Shown piece by piece: positions 49,901 to 56,992 of a DNA stretch of 64,000 nucleotides. Numbering within the stretch: position 1 is the stretch's first letter; the number at the start of each line of letters is the position of its first letter. Made by a program: the position numbers and the translations under genes. The notes under the pieces were generated by a model, which saw only the letters and a program-made list of their open reading frames with translations, ran no database searches and had not been told where the DNA came from. The DNA comes from CAZAMB01 sp964486335 (GTDB taxonomy: Bacteria; Planctomycetota; Phycisphaerae; UBA1845): the NCBI GenBank assembly GCA_964486335.1, contig CAZAMB010000004.1, forward strand, positions 1 to 64,000, given 5' to 3'.

Positions 49901-52328
49901 CGCGATCGAAGGGTCGATTTGCGTAGCCCGCGTCTTCCAGCGCGTGACGCACGGCCTCCAGCACCAAAAGCTGAAGCGGCTCCACTGAGGGAATCGAATT
50001 GGGCGGCATGCCGTATCGCATGGGGTCAAAGTGAATTGAATCGATGAACCCGCCCCACTTCGAATAACAGTTATCCTTGGCGCGACGATCCGAGGTGAAA
50101 TACAGCTCCGAATCCCAACGATCCGCTGGGACTTCGCCGGTCGCGCGCACGCCATTGAGAATGTTCTCCCAGAACTGCTCTTTGTTGCCGGCCTTGGGCA
50201 GCAGGCAGGAAATGCCCACGATGGCGATATCGCTTGGACCGTTCGAACGCGTGCGCCCAACCGTTGCCGTCTCGCTCGGGAACATCGCCCGAAGGAATTC
50301 CACGCCGCCCGCGCTGACGTCCGCATGCAATTCTTCGATCGTACAAACGCGATCACGCAGAGCCGCCACCTGCCCGATCATGTACATCCCGTCGCGGCGC
50401 TGTTCGGAATCAGTGAGCTGAACAAATGAGGACCGCGATCCTTCCGTTTCCAGCGGCTCGCCTCGCGTGATTCCTTTGGACGCGATGCGCAACCGGCCGA
50501 GATTCAGCCGTTCAAGCGCTTCGCGAATGTCATCTTTCGACTTCCCCTCGCGGATCAGACGCCGTTTTTCATCTTCAAAAAGCCGGCCAAATGATGTGTC
50601 CGCGCAGCGCGTGGCGTGTCCCACGCCCGATTCCAGAAGAATCGTCTGCCGACAACGAAGCGCCTCGTCCTGAAACCCTTCCACAATGGCGCCGCACGTC
50701 ACCGCTTCCTTCGTGAACAGGTAGGACGTTCCGAGAAGCACGCCGACGCGGACATTTCGTTCGCTCAGCGGCGCGGCCAAGGCCGCCACCATCGCCGACG
50801 AACGGGCATCGTGAATTCCGCCCGCGAACACAACGTGATAGTCCTCGCCGCGATCGCCCGATTCGGCCAGGTAATCGACAATGGTTTGAATCATCGATTC
50901 CCACAATACGAAGCTGCTGCGCGGTCCGACGTGCCCGCCGCATTCGCGACCCTCAAAAATCACGCGCCGCGCGCCGCTCTTGAGAAACATCGAAAGCAGC
51001 CCCGGCGAGGGAACGTGCAGATAGGTCGCTATCCCCTCGCGCTCCAGTTCGAGAGCTTGATCCGGTCGGCCGCCTGCGATGATCGCGAACGGTGGAGGAT
51101 GCTTTCGAACCTCGGCCAATTGTTCGTCGCGAAGTTCCTTGGGAACAAATCCCAGAATCCCGACTCCCCATGGTCGATCGCCGAGTTTCTTTTTGGTCTC
51201 TTCGAGCAGTGCATCGACCTGTGGGCCGCGAAGCAGGGCCAGCGCGAGAAACGGAAGTCCTCCACCAACCGCAACCGCTTGCGCGAAGTCGGCCGTATCA
51301 CTCACTCGCGTCATGGGACCCTGGAGAATCGGGAACCGCGTTCCGTGAGACCGCGCAAGTGGACCATCGGGGCGCAATACAGTCTTAGCGACGGCAAGTT
51401 GCGCTCCGCGCTCCGCTTCGCGTTGAATCGCTTCGCAGATACCGGCCGCTGTTTTGAATCGTTTTGCCAGCGAAGCTGCAAACGCCGCATCCTGTCCGAT
51501 GGCCAGCAGCCTGGGAGCGCCGCCGGCGCCTTGAACGCGGGCTTCAACTGCTTCTTCCCATTTGTGTAACGTGGTGGCATCGGTCGCGGCGTCGAGGGCC
51601 AGCGATTCCTCAAGTTGCTTTAGTTCGGTGAAGGCCGTTTCTCCGGCACGCGTGAACGCTCGATAGCGCAACGCGCACCCCTGACCCAAGATCGCGGTTT
51701 CACTGCCGTCCATTCGGAGAATTCGCGACTTAACGTCTTCGGGAATGTCCGATTCCTCGCAAAGCGCAAGCTGCCAATCGAGGACGACACCCGCAGCGCC
51801 GCCCACCAGGCACGCGGCCGCCGAGTGAAGCCCGACGCCGCCGCGCACCCAGATCGGAATCCGAACCTCCGACGCCACGCGCTGCAACAGGATGAACGAC
51901 GTTTCTTCACCAACGCGGCCCCCGCACTCGTTGCCCTTCACGACGATGCCGTCCGCTCCGGCCTGCTCCGCGGCGATTGCCTGTTCGACACACGTCACTT
52001 GAATCAGGACGCCAATGCCGCGCGCTTTCAGCATTCGAACGTCATCTGAAATTCGCTGCGCATCCGCATCGCAAACAATAAGCTTGCGAATGCCCGTTGC
52101 GTTGCCCGCCAAATAAGGTTCGAGCAGACTCAAACCATCGTGTCTAATGCAAACAACGAAATCCGATTTGGTTTGTCGAGCCGCTTCGAGCGCCTCGCTG
52201 ATACGAATGGGTTCCAGGTGTTCCAGACCGAGACCGCCCATCCACGCGCCCCCCAACGACGAGCGCAACAACGAGGTTCCCGGAAAACCGGGTGGACTCA
52301 AACCGATCATGCCAAGACGCGTCAACAC
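43974..52328 (-). CDS. Megasynthase 1: NPD-NPD-KS-AT-ACP-KR-DH
   Basis: A 2784-residue iterative-type synthase. Two nitronate-monooxygenase/PfaD-like flavin TIM barrels come first (residues ~1-235 with KGNECGGRVG, and ~325-640 with RFPILQGPMTRVSD and EGRECGGHVG). The ketosynthase (~700-1155) has Cys897, His1032 and His1072. The acyltransferase has Ser1372 in GHSYGEYVAL. The ACP has Ser1859 in LGIDSIKRVEIL, the PUFA-synthase style motif. The ketoreductase (~2185-2465) has LITGGARGITAK, FSSVSG and Tyr2382. The dehydratase has His2520 in HQLDGRPVMP and Asp2689. Together these give full reduction capacity. The GTG at 52328 follows GAGGGGAG; TTG 52367 and ATG 52310 are alternatives. There is no thioesterase domain. 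Confidence 0.9.
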   Translation of the reverse strand: MLTRLGMIGLSPPGFPGTSLLRSSLGGAWMGGLGLEHLEPIRISEALEAARQTKSDFVVCIRHDGLSLLEPYLAGNATGIRKLIVCDADAQRISDDVRMLKARGIGVLIQVTCVEQAIAAEQAGADGIVVKGNECGGRVGEETSFILLQRVASEVRIPIWVRGGVGLHSAAACLVGGAAGVVLDWQLALCEESDIPEDVKSRILRMDGSETAILGQGCALRYRAFTRAGETAFTELKQLEESLALDAATDATTLHKWEEAVEARVQGAGGAPRLLAIGQDAAFAASLAKRFKTAAGICEAIQREAERGAQLAVAKTVLRPDGPLARSHGTRFPILQGPMTRVSDTADFAQAVAVGGGLPFLALALLRGPQVDALLEETKKKLGDRPWGVGILGFVPKELRDEQLAEVRKHPPPFAIIAGGRPDQALELEREGIATYLHVPSPGLLSMFLKSGARRVIFEGRECGGHVGPRSSFVLWESMIQTIVDYLAESGDRGEDYHVVFAGGIHDARSSAMVAALAAPLSERNVRVGVLLGTSYLFTKEAVTCGAIVEGFQDEALRCRQTILLESGVGHATRCADTSFGRLFEDEKRRLIREGKSKDDIREALERLNLGRLRIASKGITRGEPLETEGSRSSFVQLTDSEQRRDGMYMIGQVAALRDRVCTIEELHADVSAGGVEFLRAMFPSETATVGRTRSNGPSDIAIVGISCLLPKAGNKEQFWENILNGVRATGEVPADRWDSELYFTSDRRAKDNCYSKWGGFIDSIHFDPMRYGMPPNSIPSVEPLQLLVLEAVRHALEDAGYANRPFDREHTSVILGAGGGVGEHGLGYGFRSMALHYLTAADATTAEVHQLLARLEGRIPEWTEDSFAGLLMNVAAGRVANRFDLGGSNFTVDAACASSLAAVRLAVDELESGSSNMVIVGGADTMQSPFAYLCFSNTQALSPTGEARPFDASADGIVISEGIAVAILKRLEDAVRDGDRVYAVIKGVGSSSDGKDKGLTAPRPAGQIRALERAYKKAGFSPDTVSLIEAHGTGTVVGDQSEVVSLSRMFGEAGAGRQECALGSVKSMIGHTKCTAGVAGLIKAALALHHKVIPPTLGVSRPNPKAEFEKSPFYVNVEPKPWIKRGDDAPRRAGVSAFGFGGTNFHAVLEEYDASNGEFSAESTPGRNHWPAELFVWRGASANELIRSIDQLLGAVNGGAQPVLRDLAAAVCRQSPMSNGCTLAVVAGSLDDLVAKLQTARASLAAGAKSLFHPSGVYHSVETARAAPKTAFLFPGQGSQSVNMLRDLSLAMPGVRAVFEEADKALGTALEQPLSRFVFPLPSFNDDERAAREAALTQTRVAQPAMGAADVAMLRLLSSLGIRGTMFGGHSYGEYVALHAAGAIDFDDLIRISEVRGRLIAEAGRASPGAMAAVSADEAAVLKVLAGVDGVWAANFNAPHQTVISGTETGIDDAIRRFSQAGIAAKRIKVSCAFHSPLVESAVDAFGKALAETKFKSCKETVFSNTTAKPHATDVEAIRRQLAEHIARPVRFADQVRGMHDAGARVFIEAGPGRTLTGLVENILKGRDFTAIALGSGGRDGITSLLHGIAQAAAVGCDVNATPLFDGRVTRLLDLSKLVEQTKPAAPPRTAWVISGAKAVPINGRTDTTSKSAAVPSEANQTLVESNATSGQATGNNRSRAGKVQRPSEPPATADARTPAPAVMRPASPVNPTPVANEGVSGVLTAHQQLMAKFLDTHKRVMLGLMGGQGVAIAEHGSVPASVASTSMTPAAVAPIEQASPPAAPSVAHVLSVETIATPVEQTTKDSDRAQLAAVVSEVPLRERLVRHLVEIVADRTGYPPDMLDVDLDLEADLGIDSIKRVEILGALQDSSMAGEESLAGDMETLAKLKTLRSIADWLADRAAGTPATGAIASAETPAAIATSGDTAAAERKPKSASSSGVPRMTLQAADHPLASESTVAAIAGTIVIVSDEQGVADKVAETLRGKGIRVEVVHVARGAEVNGAIRRVDLADAATAKKWIAETRERSGCIGGIVHLLPLANAELRNSDDVARWSSPVDVEVHSLFNIVQAAEDDLRKSGGRVIAATRMGGDFGSLSGKGAAVWPGHGAVCGLVKTLAREWPEVASRVVDFSIDVGVSHVAKAVVAELLSSDRVAEVGYSGDKRIALLPQTTSLVGRPPQQSLERDSVVLITGGARGITAKAAIELAERFACTLILVGRSPLPGGDEAADTASVIDPKQIKAILLDRIQKTGDKATPAKVESAFGKLMRDRETRSNLAAMCAAGANVEYHAVDVSDTTAFSSLIDDVYRRLGRIDGVIHGAGIIEDKLIRDKTPDSFRRVFDPKVKGAMVLASKLRGDALRFLVFFSSVSGRYGNRGQCDYAAANEVLSKLAIRLNAKWPARVTSLMWGPWESSGGMVSAELAKQFAKAGIHIISRSEGKKVVVDEILLGRKDEAEVIFGGPLDVSLTKISGASGEASQIVGENQPLLKVRADVSVRHEGAIEIVRELDPQSDLYLIDHQLDGRPVMPMAMVLELFAESASLVRPQWAVSAVRDLRVLRGITFERGSQVARIQAVTQGSSRDSLRVTMRAEIGEQRHLHDTAEVELAAKLPTPPTHLPLKLVNPRPLPISVAEAYEQWLFHGPLFAGIAEIEAVGDNGVIAVLSPSTPKRCLAESPEGHWLIDPVMVDSALQLIILWSRTYLDMTPLPARLSCYHRYAGPVSGPVRCEARVRHVAGTPVIHADFRFINQDGHLVGWLEDLEGTCSKALNRLGATRVGQAVDHK

Positions 52329-52478
52329 GAAATGCGCTCCCCTCGACCCCCGACGGCCGACCGACAAGAGTCCTGCGGAACCTCCGCTTCAACCGGCGGC
52401 CGAAAACAAAAATGCGGGCGCGGACCGCACCGAAATTGACGGTTCCTCACCCCTGACTCAATCGCATTCCGGAACTTT

Positions 52479-52500
52479 GCGTTTCCTAACTCAGAAACGC
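52479..52500. promoter_or_regulatory. Operator-like dyad A upstream of the synthase operon
   Basis: GCGTTTC and GAAACGC separated by CTAACTCA. Followed by ATGTTTCGGAACG. It closely resembles dyad B (both contain TTTCCTA, two variable bases, TC, and GAAAC). Confidence 0.45.
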
Positions 52501-52738
52501 ATGTTTCGGAACGTTTAATCGCCCGAATGCAAACCAAATCCAACTGGGAATTGCAAACCGCGACAGCTAGCGCGGCCGACTCTCCAATCTCGTACGGTTT
52601 TCCGGATAGCTGGCCGCTGATTCGACTTTCTTGATCCGGCAGCTTGATTTGTACCCTTTTTAGCCCATTTTTCCAACCCGACAATGAGTCTGGCGAGAGT
52701 GCGGCACCGCTCGCCACACAAGCTGACGACAAGACATC

Positions 52739-52759
52739 CGGTTTCCTAGTTCGAAACCG
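52739..52759. promoter_or_regulatory. Operator-like dyad B upstream of the synthase operon
   Basis: CGGTTTC and GAAACCG separated by CTAGTTC, about 260 bp from dyad A. The outer bases of the arms differ from dyad A in a way that keeps each dyad symmetrical, as expected of protein-binding half-sites or conserved stems. Confidence 0.45.
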
Positions 52760-53126
52760 CATTCGAATGGCGTCTAAGGTAGCGTTTGAAACCAAACTCA
52801 TAAAGCTTTGATCACATTCTTCATTCTAAAACGCACAACCCCGAACTGTAAGGAAGGTAGAACAGAATTTTGGCCTTCATTATCCATAAGATCAATATTC
52901 TCAATAGATTACGATGCGCCACATTCCTACTCGAGGGTGGTTCACCATCATCTATTTGCGCTTCTGGTCTAATTCCCGTTTCCGCACGAGTCAAGGTGAT
53001 TGAGCAGAATCTCGCACATGCGGAAGCATCGTAACAGACAGTCAACTCATCAAATCGCCACTATTACAGGACCTTCTTAGGACTTACTTTATGCGCAATT
53101 AAAGCGTCCAATCCGCGACTTCTCAC

Positions 53127-54269
53127 TTATCGGCGTCGCCGCCCCACAAGCGGAACCAGTATCATGAACGGGAAAACGCATCCCAATCCCGATCCGCATA
53201 CGCGCAATGACCGCCCCGGAGTCAATTCGGGAACGATCCGAACCACCAACGCGCCCGACTTTGTTGACGAACCCGTGCTTGATTGTTGCGCAAAAGTTGC
53301 GACTACGGTAGCCGGACGGGCAGCCACGACAGTTTCCGCCGACAGGACGCCACCCGAAATCGCCCCGACCGCGGTTGGCGCGATCTGCCATTGAGCGACC
53401 GAGGTTACGTCCTGACTGCTGCCGTCGCTGAAGATGGCCCTCGCGGTGAACGAGGCTGACGCACCGCCGATCACGTCGGCGGGACCGCTGATCTCCACCG
53501 ACTCAAGAACGGCGTCGGCATCCGGGTCGGGAATCACGGCGTCATCGAGCGCTGTGATTTGGAAATAATCGAAGTCCGCCGGAATCGACACGTCGCAGGC
53601 CGGACCGCACGACGGACTATCACCGTTGGCCGCGCCGACGCCGACTTGGACATCTTTGTCGAGCGCGTTGAAAACAGTTCCCAGATCGCGATAGGAGGTT
53701 CCGTCCTGACTGTACGCGCCGACGAACTGATCACCCCGGCGGAGCAATCGAAGGTAAATCACACTTGGCTCGGTGGTGTTGGTTTCGTCATAGCGGGCGG
53801 CCGGTGGACTGACCGTCGGATCAATGCCATCGCCGACATTGAACATGATCGGCCCACGAAACTCTCCCCGCGCGCCCGATGCATACACGAGTCCGATGGT
53901 CACGGCATGGTGATCGTCCTGATAGACGATGAGACCACCGAAAGGCTGCCCGTCGCGCGGATCGAAATTCAATCGAGTGTCGAGAATAAAATCACCGGAA
54001 ATCGGGCGAACCAAGATGTTTCGAGCGTTTGCGCTGTCGCCGAGATTGCCGCGCACGGTTTGGATTTGAAAGAAACCCGGGCGGGTCGTCAGGCTGTAGG
54101 TTGCCCGATCCTCACGAATGATCGTCCATCCCGCGGCAATGGAAGCATCGTTGAAATCGTCGCGAAAAACGACCTCCGCCGCGTGACTCATGGGCGACCT
54201 CACCCCAAATGAGATGCAAAGCGCGACGACGGCAAATCCTCTTCTCAATACGATTCTCCGCATGGTCAT
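53127..54269 (-). CDS. Secreted DUF1349/LamG-like protein with CG-type C-terminal tail
   Basis: A 380-residue exported protein with signal peptide (RRGFAVVALCISFGV...SHAA). The first ~230 residues are a concanavalin-like beta-sandwich (VVFRDDFNDASIAAGWTI, DFILDTRLNFDPRDGQPFGGLIVYQDD, YLRLLRRGDQFVGAYSQDGTSY). This matches the lipoprotein at 12761-13480. An Ig-like Big2-type domain follows (VEISGPADVIGGASASFTARAIFSDGSSQDVT). The C-terminus is a hydrophobic tail with Cys-Gly (RVCGSGLGCVFPFMILVPLVG) and terminal arginines, similar to two other proteins here. The ATG at 54269 is preferred (GGGGAAC upstream); 54263 is an alternative. Confidence 0.78.
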   Translation of the reverse strand: MTMRRIVLRRGFAVVALCISFGVRSPMSHAAEVVFRDDFNDASIAAGWTIIREDRATYSLTTRPGFFQIQTVRGNLGDSANARNILVRPISGDFILDTRLNFDPRDGQPFGGLIVYQDDHHAVTIGLVYASGARGEFRGPIMFNVGDGIDPTVSPPAARYDETNTTEPSVIYLRLLRRGDQFVGAYSQDGTSYRDLGTVFNALDKDVQVGVGAANGDSPSCGPACDVSIPADFDYFQITALDDAVIPDPDADAVLESVEISGPADVIGGASASFTARAIFSDGSSQDVTSVAQWQIAPTAVGAISGGVLSAETVVAARPATVVATFAQQSSTGSSTKSGALVVRIVPELTPGRSLRVCGSGLGCVFPFMILVPLVGRRRR

Positions 54270-54450
54270 CCGTCGTTCCCCGCCGCCTATGTTCAACCTG
54301 TCCCTACCGCCCTGCATCCAATGTGATCAATACCGAAACACTCAGCCCAGCGACACAGCGGCGTCCGTCTGTCCATCGTTTTGAAACGTGCGATGGTCCG
54401 GCACCCTTGAGAATAGGCATCAAACCAGGCAACACGCCGAAATGCGGCGA

Positions 54451-56703
54451 TCAGCGCCGTCTCGTCCAACCGGCCAACGTCAGCCAGCCGACCAGCATGG
54501 ACGACAACCCCAGGAACCCCGTCGCTCCGCAAACTGGTACCGTCGGCGAATCGTTGGGCCTGCCCGTCGAATCATCCAATGGTTCAAACACGGCGCGAAC
54601 AGTTCGATCGGAAGCCATTTGAATGGTGGTGATCAACTCCGTTCCGCCCGCGTCCTGCTCCCACCGAACGAAGGTCGAGTTTAGGCCGGGCGTGGCAATC
54701 AACGTCACTTCCGCACCTTTGGCGTAGGTTCCGCCTTCAGGCGTAACAACGCCATCGCCGAGTATGTCCACGAAGAGCTTGGCCGTGTTTCCATTTCCGC
54801 TGCCACCATCACCTCCGCCGGATGCTTCGACAGCGAAGGTGGCCGTTACAACCGTGTCGCCGCCAATGGTCAGAGTCAACGTGTCCGTCGCACCCGAGCC
54901 GTCGCCGCCCCAACCCGTGAAGACAAACGTCGGATCGGGAATGGCCGTGAGAATCACCGTCATTCCGGCCGCATACGCGGGTAAATCAGGATTCACGTCC
55001 ACGGCTCCATTGCCAATGACCTGAACCTCAAACGTGATCGTCGGTTCGAATCGCGCCGAAATCACTCGCTCTCGATCCATCATGACCGTCAGCGGATTGG
55101 TCAATTCCTGCCCCGGCGGCACGTTACCGCTCCATCCGCGAAAAACGGAACCTGCATCGGCGTCGGCCGTTAGCGTGACGGTGGTTCCATTGGTGTATCG
55201 AGCGGAAAGTGCGTTTTCGATTTCGACCCCGGTCGGCGTCATGTCGATCGTTCCGCTGCCCGCGCCTGCGGTGCTTAAGGTCAACTCGCGAAGTATGGGC
55301 GCGATGAGCGCGCCAAGCTTCTTGGACGCATCCATCGCCAAAATGATGGGATTGGTGGTTTCAGCATCCTCAGGAAAATCACCGGCCCATCCGCGAAACT
55401 CGTACCCGTCTCCCGGCGTCGCGGTGACGACGACGACTTCGCCAAACTCAAAGGAAATCCGCCGCGTGCTGGAAGCGCCATTGTCCAGTAACGCGCCCGG
55501 CGGATCGGTGGAAACTGTTCCGCCGACGGCCGGCGACGAAAGCGTCAATACAGGATTTGCCACCACCTGTACGATGCGCGTTCCAAACGGAACGCCGGTC
55601 ACCGTCCCGTTGACCAGGTTCGTGGTAATCGTTTGAAACGTCACGGTCGCGGTGCTGGTTCCGGCCGGCAGCGCCTGCGCGGCCACGTTGACGCGAATGT
55701 CAACGTTTCTTTCGTCGAATCCACCGGCGAGACCGTCGGAAATACCCAAATCCCCCGCAGACGGCGTGACTGACACCCACGGAGCACTTACGACCGCATT
55801 CCACGAAACTGATTTCTCGCCGTCGTTGATGAGATTCGAGCGCTGCATCGTTACGGGAAGATTTCCAACCGGTCCGAAGATGTCGATGTCCTCGTTCGGA
55901 AGCAGCACAACAGCACCGGCCCCTTTGGCCTTGACCGTGAGCGTCACGGGAATCTGCCTTGTCCCGGCACCATTGGTCGAATTGGTCACATCAATTTGCG
56001 CCGTATAAGTATCCGGTACGAGTCCCTGGATGTTGAACGATACTTTGAACGATGTCGTTCCATTGCCCGGAACCGTTCCCCCGGTGCGATCGACGGTAAA
56101 CCACGATTTCTCGTCCCAATCCAGCGAGTAGTTCAAATCCGGCTGGCCGTTGCCGCGCAGCGTCACGGAAAGATCGCCGGGATTGAGTCCATTCAACGTG
56201 GCCGACGTGCTCAAGAACGCCGGTGTGGCCGAGAAATTGGCCGGCGCAACTTTCAGTTTGACTGTTCTCGACGTATTGCCGTCACCATTGGTGATATTGG
56301 CGAACGAAACCTTGGCGGTGTAGATGCCGGGGGCCAGTGCCTTGGCGTGATCCACGTTCAACGTCGCCGACACTTTGACATTGCGAGTGAACAAGCCGCC
56401 GACCTTTCCGGACGTCGGTTCCACCTTCAACCAAAGCTGATCGCTTTGAACGGTGTAATCCGCGTCGCGGGCGTCGGCGTTGTCCAGGTTCCATTCCGTG
56501 GCAGTTTCGGGAAGGAACGGTCCCCCTTCATATCCGGCAAAGGAAAAAACAGTTGTGTCACTCGGTGTCACCTGGATCTGCTGGGCGCGAACCACGGTTG
56601 ACCCAAGTACCAGGGTGAAAACAACACCGAAGGCTTGCAAGAACCGTGATGGCACAATGCTACCAGGAGTGCCGCACCAACTGCTCGATGACGAGTTTTT
56701 CAT
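54451..56703 (-). CDS. Secreted protein with BACON-like domains and bacterial repeats
   Basis: A 750-residue exported protein. After the signal peptide (FGVVFTLVLGSTVVRA), three Ig-like/BACON-type modules of ~110 residues recur (WLKVEPTSGKV..., WFTVDRTGGTV..., WVSVTPSAGDL...), each ending in a TVKLKV-like strand. Four to five bacterial B-repeat-like modules follow (VVTATPGDGYEFRGWAGDFPEDAETTNPI, VTLTADADAGSVFRGWSGNV, VILTAIPDPTFVFTGWGGDG, VTLIATPGLNSTFVRWEQDAG). The last residues are VPVCGATGFLGLSSMLVGWLTLAGWTRRR, a Cys-Gly, hydrophobic and arginine tail. Probably a surface adhesin or matrix protein; no enzyme domain is seen. Confidence 0.78.
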   Translation of the reverse strand: MKNSSSSSWCGTPGSIVPSRFLQAFGVVFTLVLGSTVVRAQQIQVTPSDTTVFSFAGYEGGPFLPETATEWNLDNADARDADYTVQSDQLWLKVEPTSGKVGGLFTRNVKVSATLNVDHAKALAPGIYTAKVSFANITNGDGNTSRTVKLKVAPANFSATPAFLSTSATLNGLNPGDLSVTLRGNGQPDLNYSLDWDEKSWFTVDRTGGTVPGNGTTSFKVSFNIQGLVPDTYTAQIDVTNSTNGAGTRQIPVTLTVKAKGAGAVVLLPNEDIDIFGPVGNLPVTMQRSNLINDGEKSVSWNAVVSAPWVSVTPSAGDLGISDGLAGGFDERNVDIRVNVAAQALPAGTSTATVTFQTITTNLVNGTVTGVPFGTRIVQVVANPVLTLSSPAVGGTVSTDPPGALLDNGASSTRRISFEFGEVVVVTATPGDGYEFRGWAGDFPEDAETTNPIILAMDASKKLGALIAPILRELTLSTAGAGSGTIDMTPTGVEIENALSARYTNGTTVTLTADADAGSVFRGWSGNVPPGQELTNPLTVMMDRERVISARFEPTITFEVQVIGNGAVDVNPDLPAYAAGMTVILTAIPDPTFVFTGWGGDGSGATDTLTLTIGGDTVVTATFAVEASGGGDGGSGNGNTAKLFVDILGDGVVTPEGGTYAKGAEVTLIATPGLNSTFVRWEQDAGGTELITTIQMASDRTVRAVFEPLDDSTGRPNDSPTVPVCGATGFLGLSSMLVGWLTLAGWTRRR

Positions 56704-56921
56704 CCTTCCAACCCCTCCCCCAATGGAGTGATGCCTGAAAAGTGTATTCTGTGACCTATCGTATGAGCCGGAAAGGCGGTGTCAAGCAAATGAACGGCTT
56801 ACGAGCACATCAGCCGTTCCAAGGTCTGATATCCCCCAGCGCCAAGGACTGGTGGATCATCGGCGCGGGTGTTCCCTTGAAATGAAGCGGTGATTCGTTG
56901 TCGGATAATCCCAGATGGAGA

Positions 56922-56965
56922 GCAAAAAAGGGGAGAGGCCGCCGGTTCTTCGGACGACCTCTCCC
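56922..56965 (-). terminator. Rho-independent terminator
   Basis: On the minus strand a GGGAGAGG...CCTCTCCC stem, with an inner CCG/CGG pair, is followed by CC and six T residues (A run at 56924-56929). It lies about 28 nt after the stop of the lipoprotein gene at 56993, as expected for its terminator. It is the only hairpin in the window with a clear T tract. Confidence 0.85.
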
Positions 56966-56992
56966 AAGGCCTGCCTGATAAGATCGACCGGG

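Larger units (their letters stand above)
33640..52328 (-). other. Five-gene lipid/polyketide synthase operon
   Basis: The five genes on the minus strand are translationally coupled: TAATG overlap between the two megasynthases, 14-nt overlap into the ACP gene, a 4-nt TTGA overlap into the phosphodiesterase gene, and a 6-nt gap to the hydrolase/radical SAM gene. The last gene's GGAG lies within the last codons of the gene before it. Domain content resembles Pfa-type (PUFA), heterocyst-glycolipid and enediyne iterative synthases. It lacks a thioesterase domain and an adjacent regulator. Confidence 0.8.
52329..53126. other. Long intergenic region upstream of the synthase operon
   Basis: About 800 bp with no credible gene. 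The part from 52800 to 53100 is clearly AT-richer than the surroundings and is the likely promoter zone; CTTACA-N18-TAGAAT (minus, about 52852-52823) is one weak candidate. Two similar dyads (52479-52500 and 52739-52759) lie between it and the start codon, implying a leader of roughly 500 nt if that promoter is used. Confidence 0.45.

Noticed and set aside
43974..52328. Classification as a modular type I polyketide synthase or NRPS hybrid
   Set aside because: Each protein has a single KS-AT-ACP set with a PUFA-type ACP motif and a PfaD-like part, and no adenylation or condensation domain; an iterative lipid-type synthase fits better.
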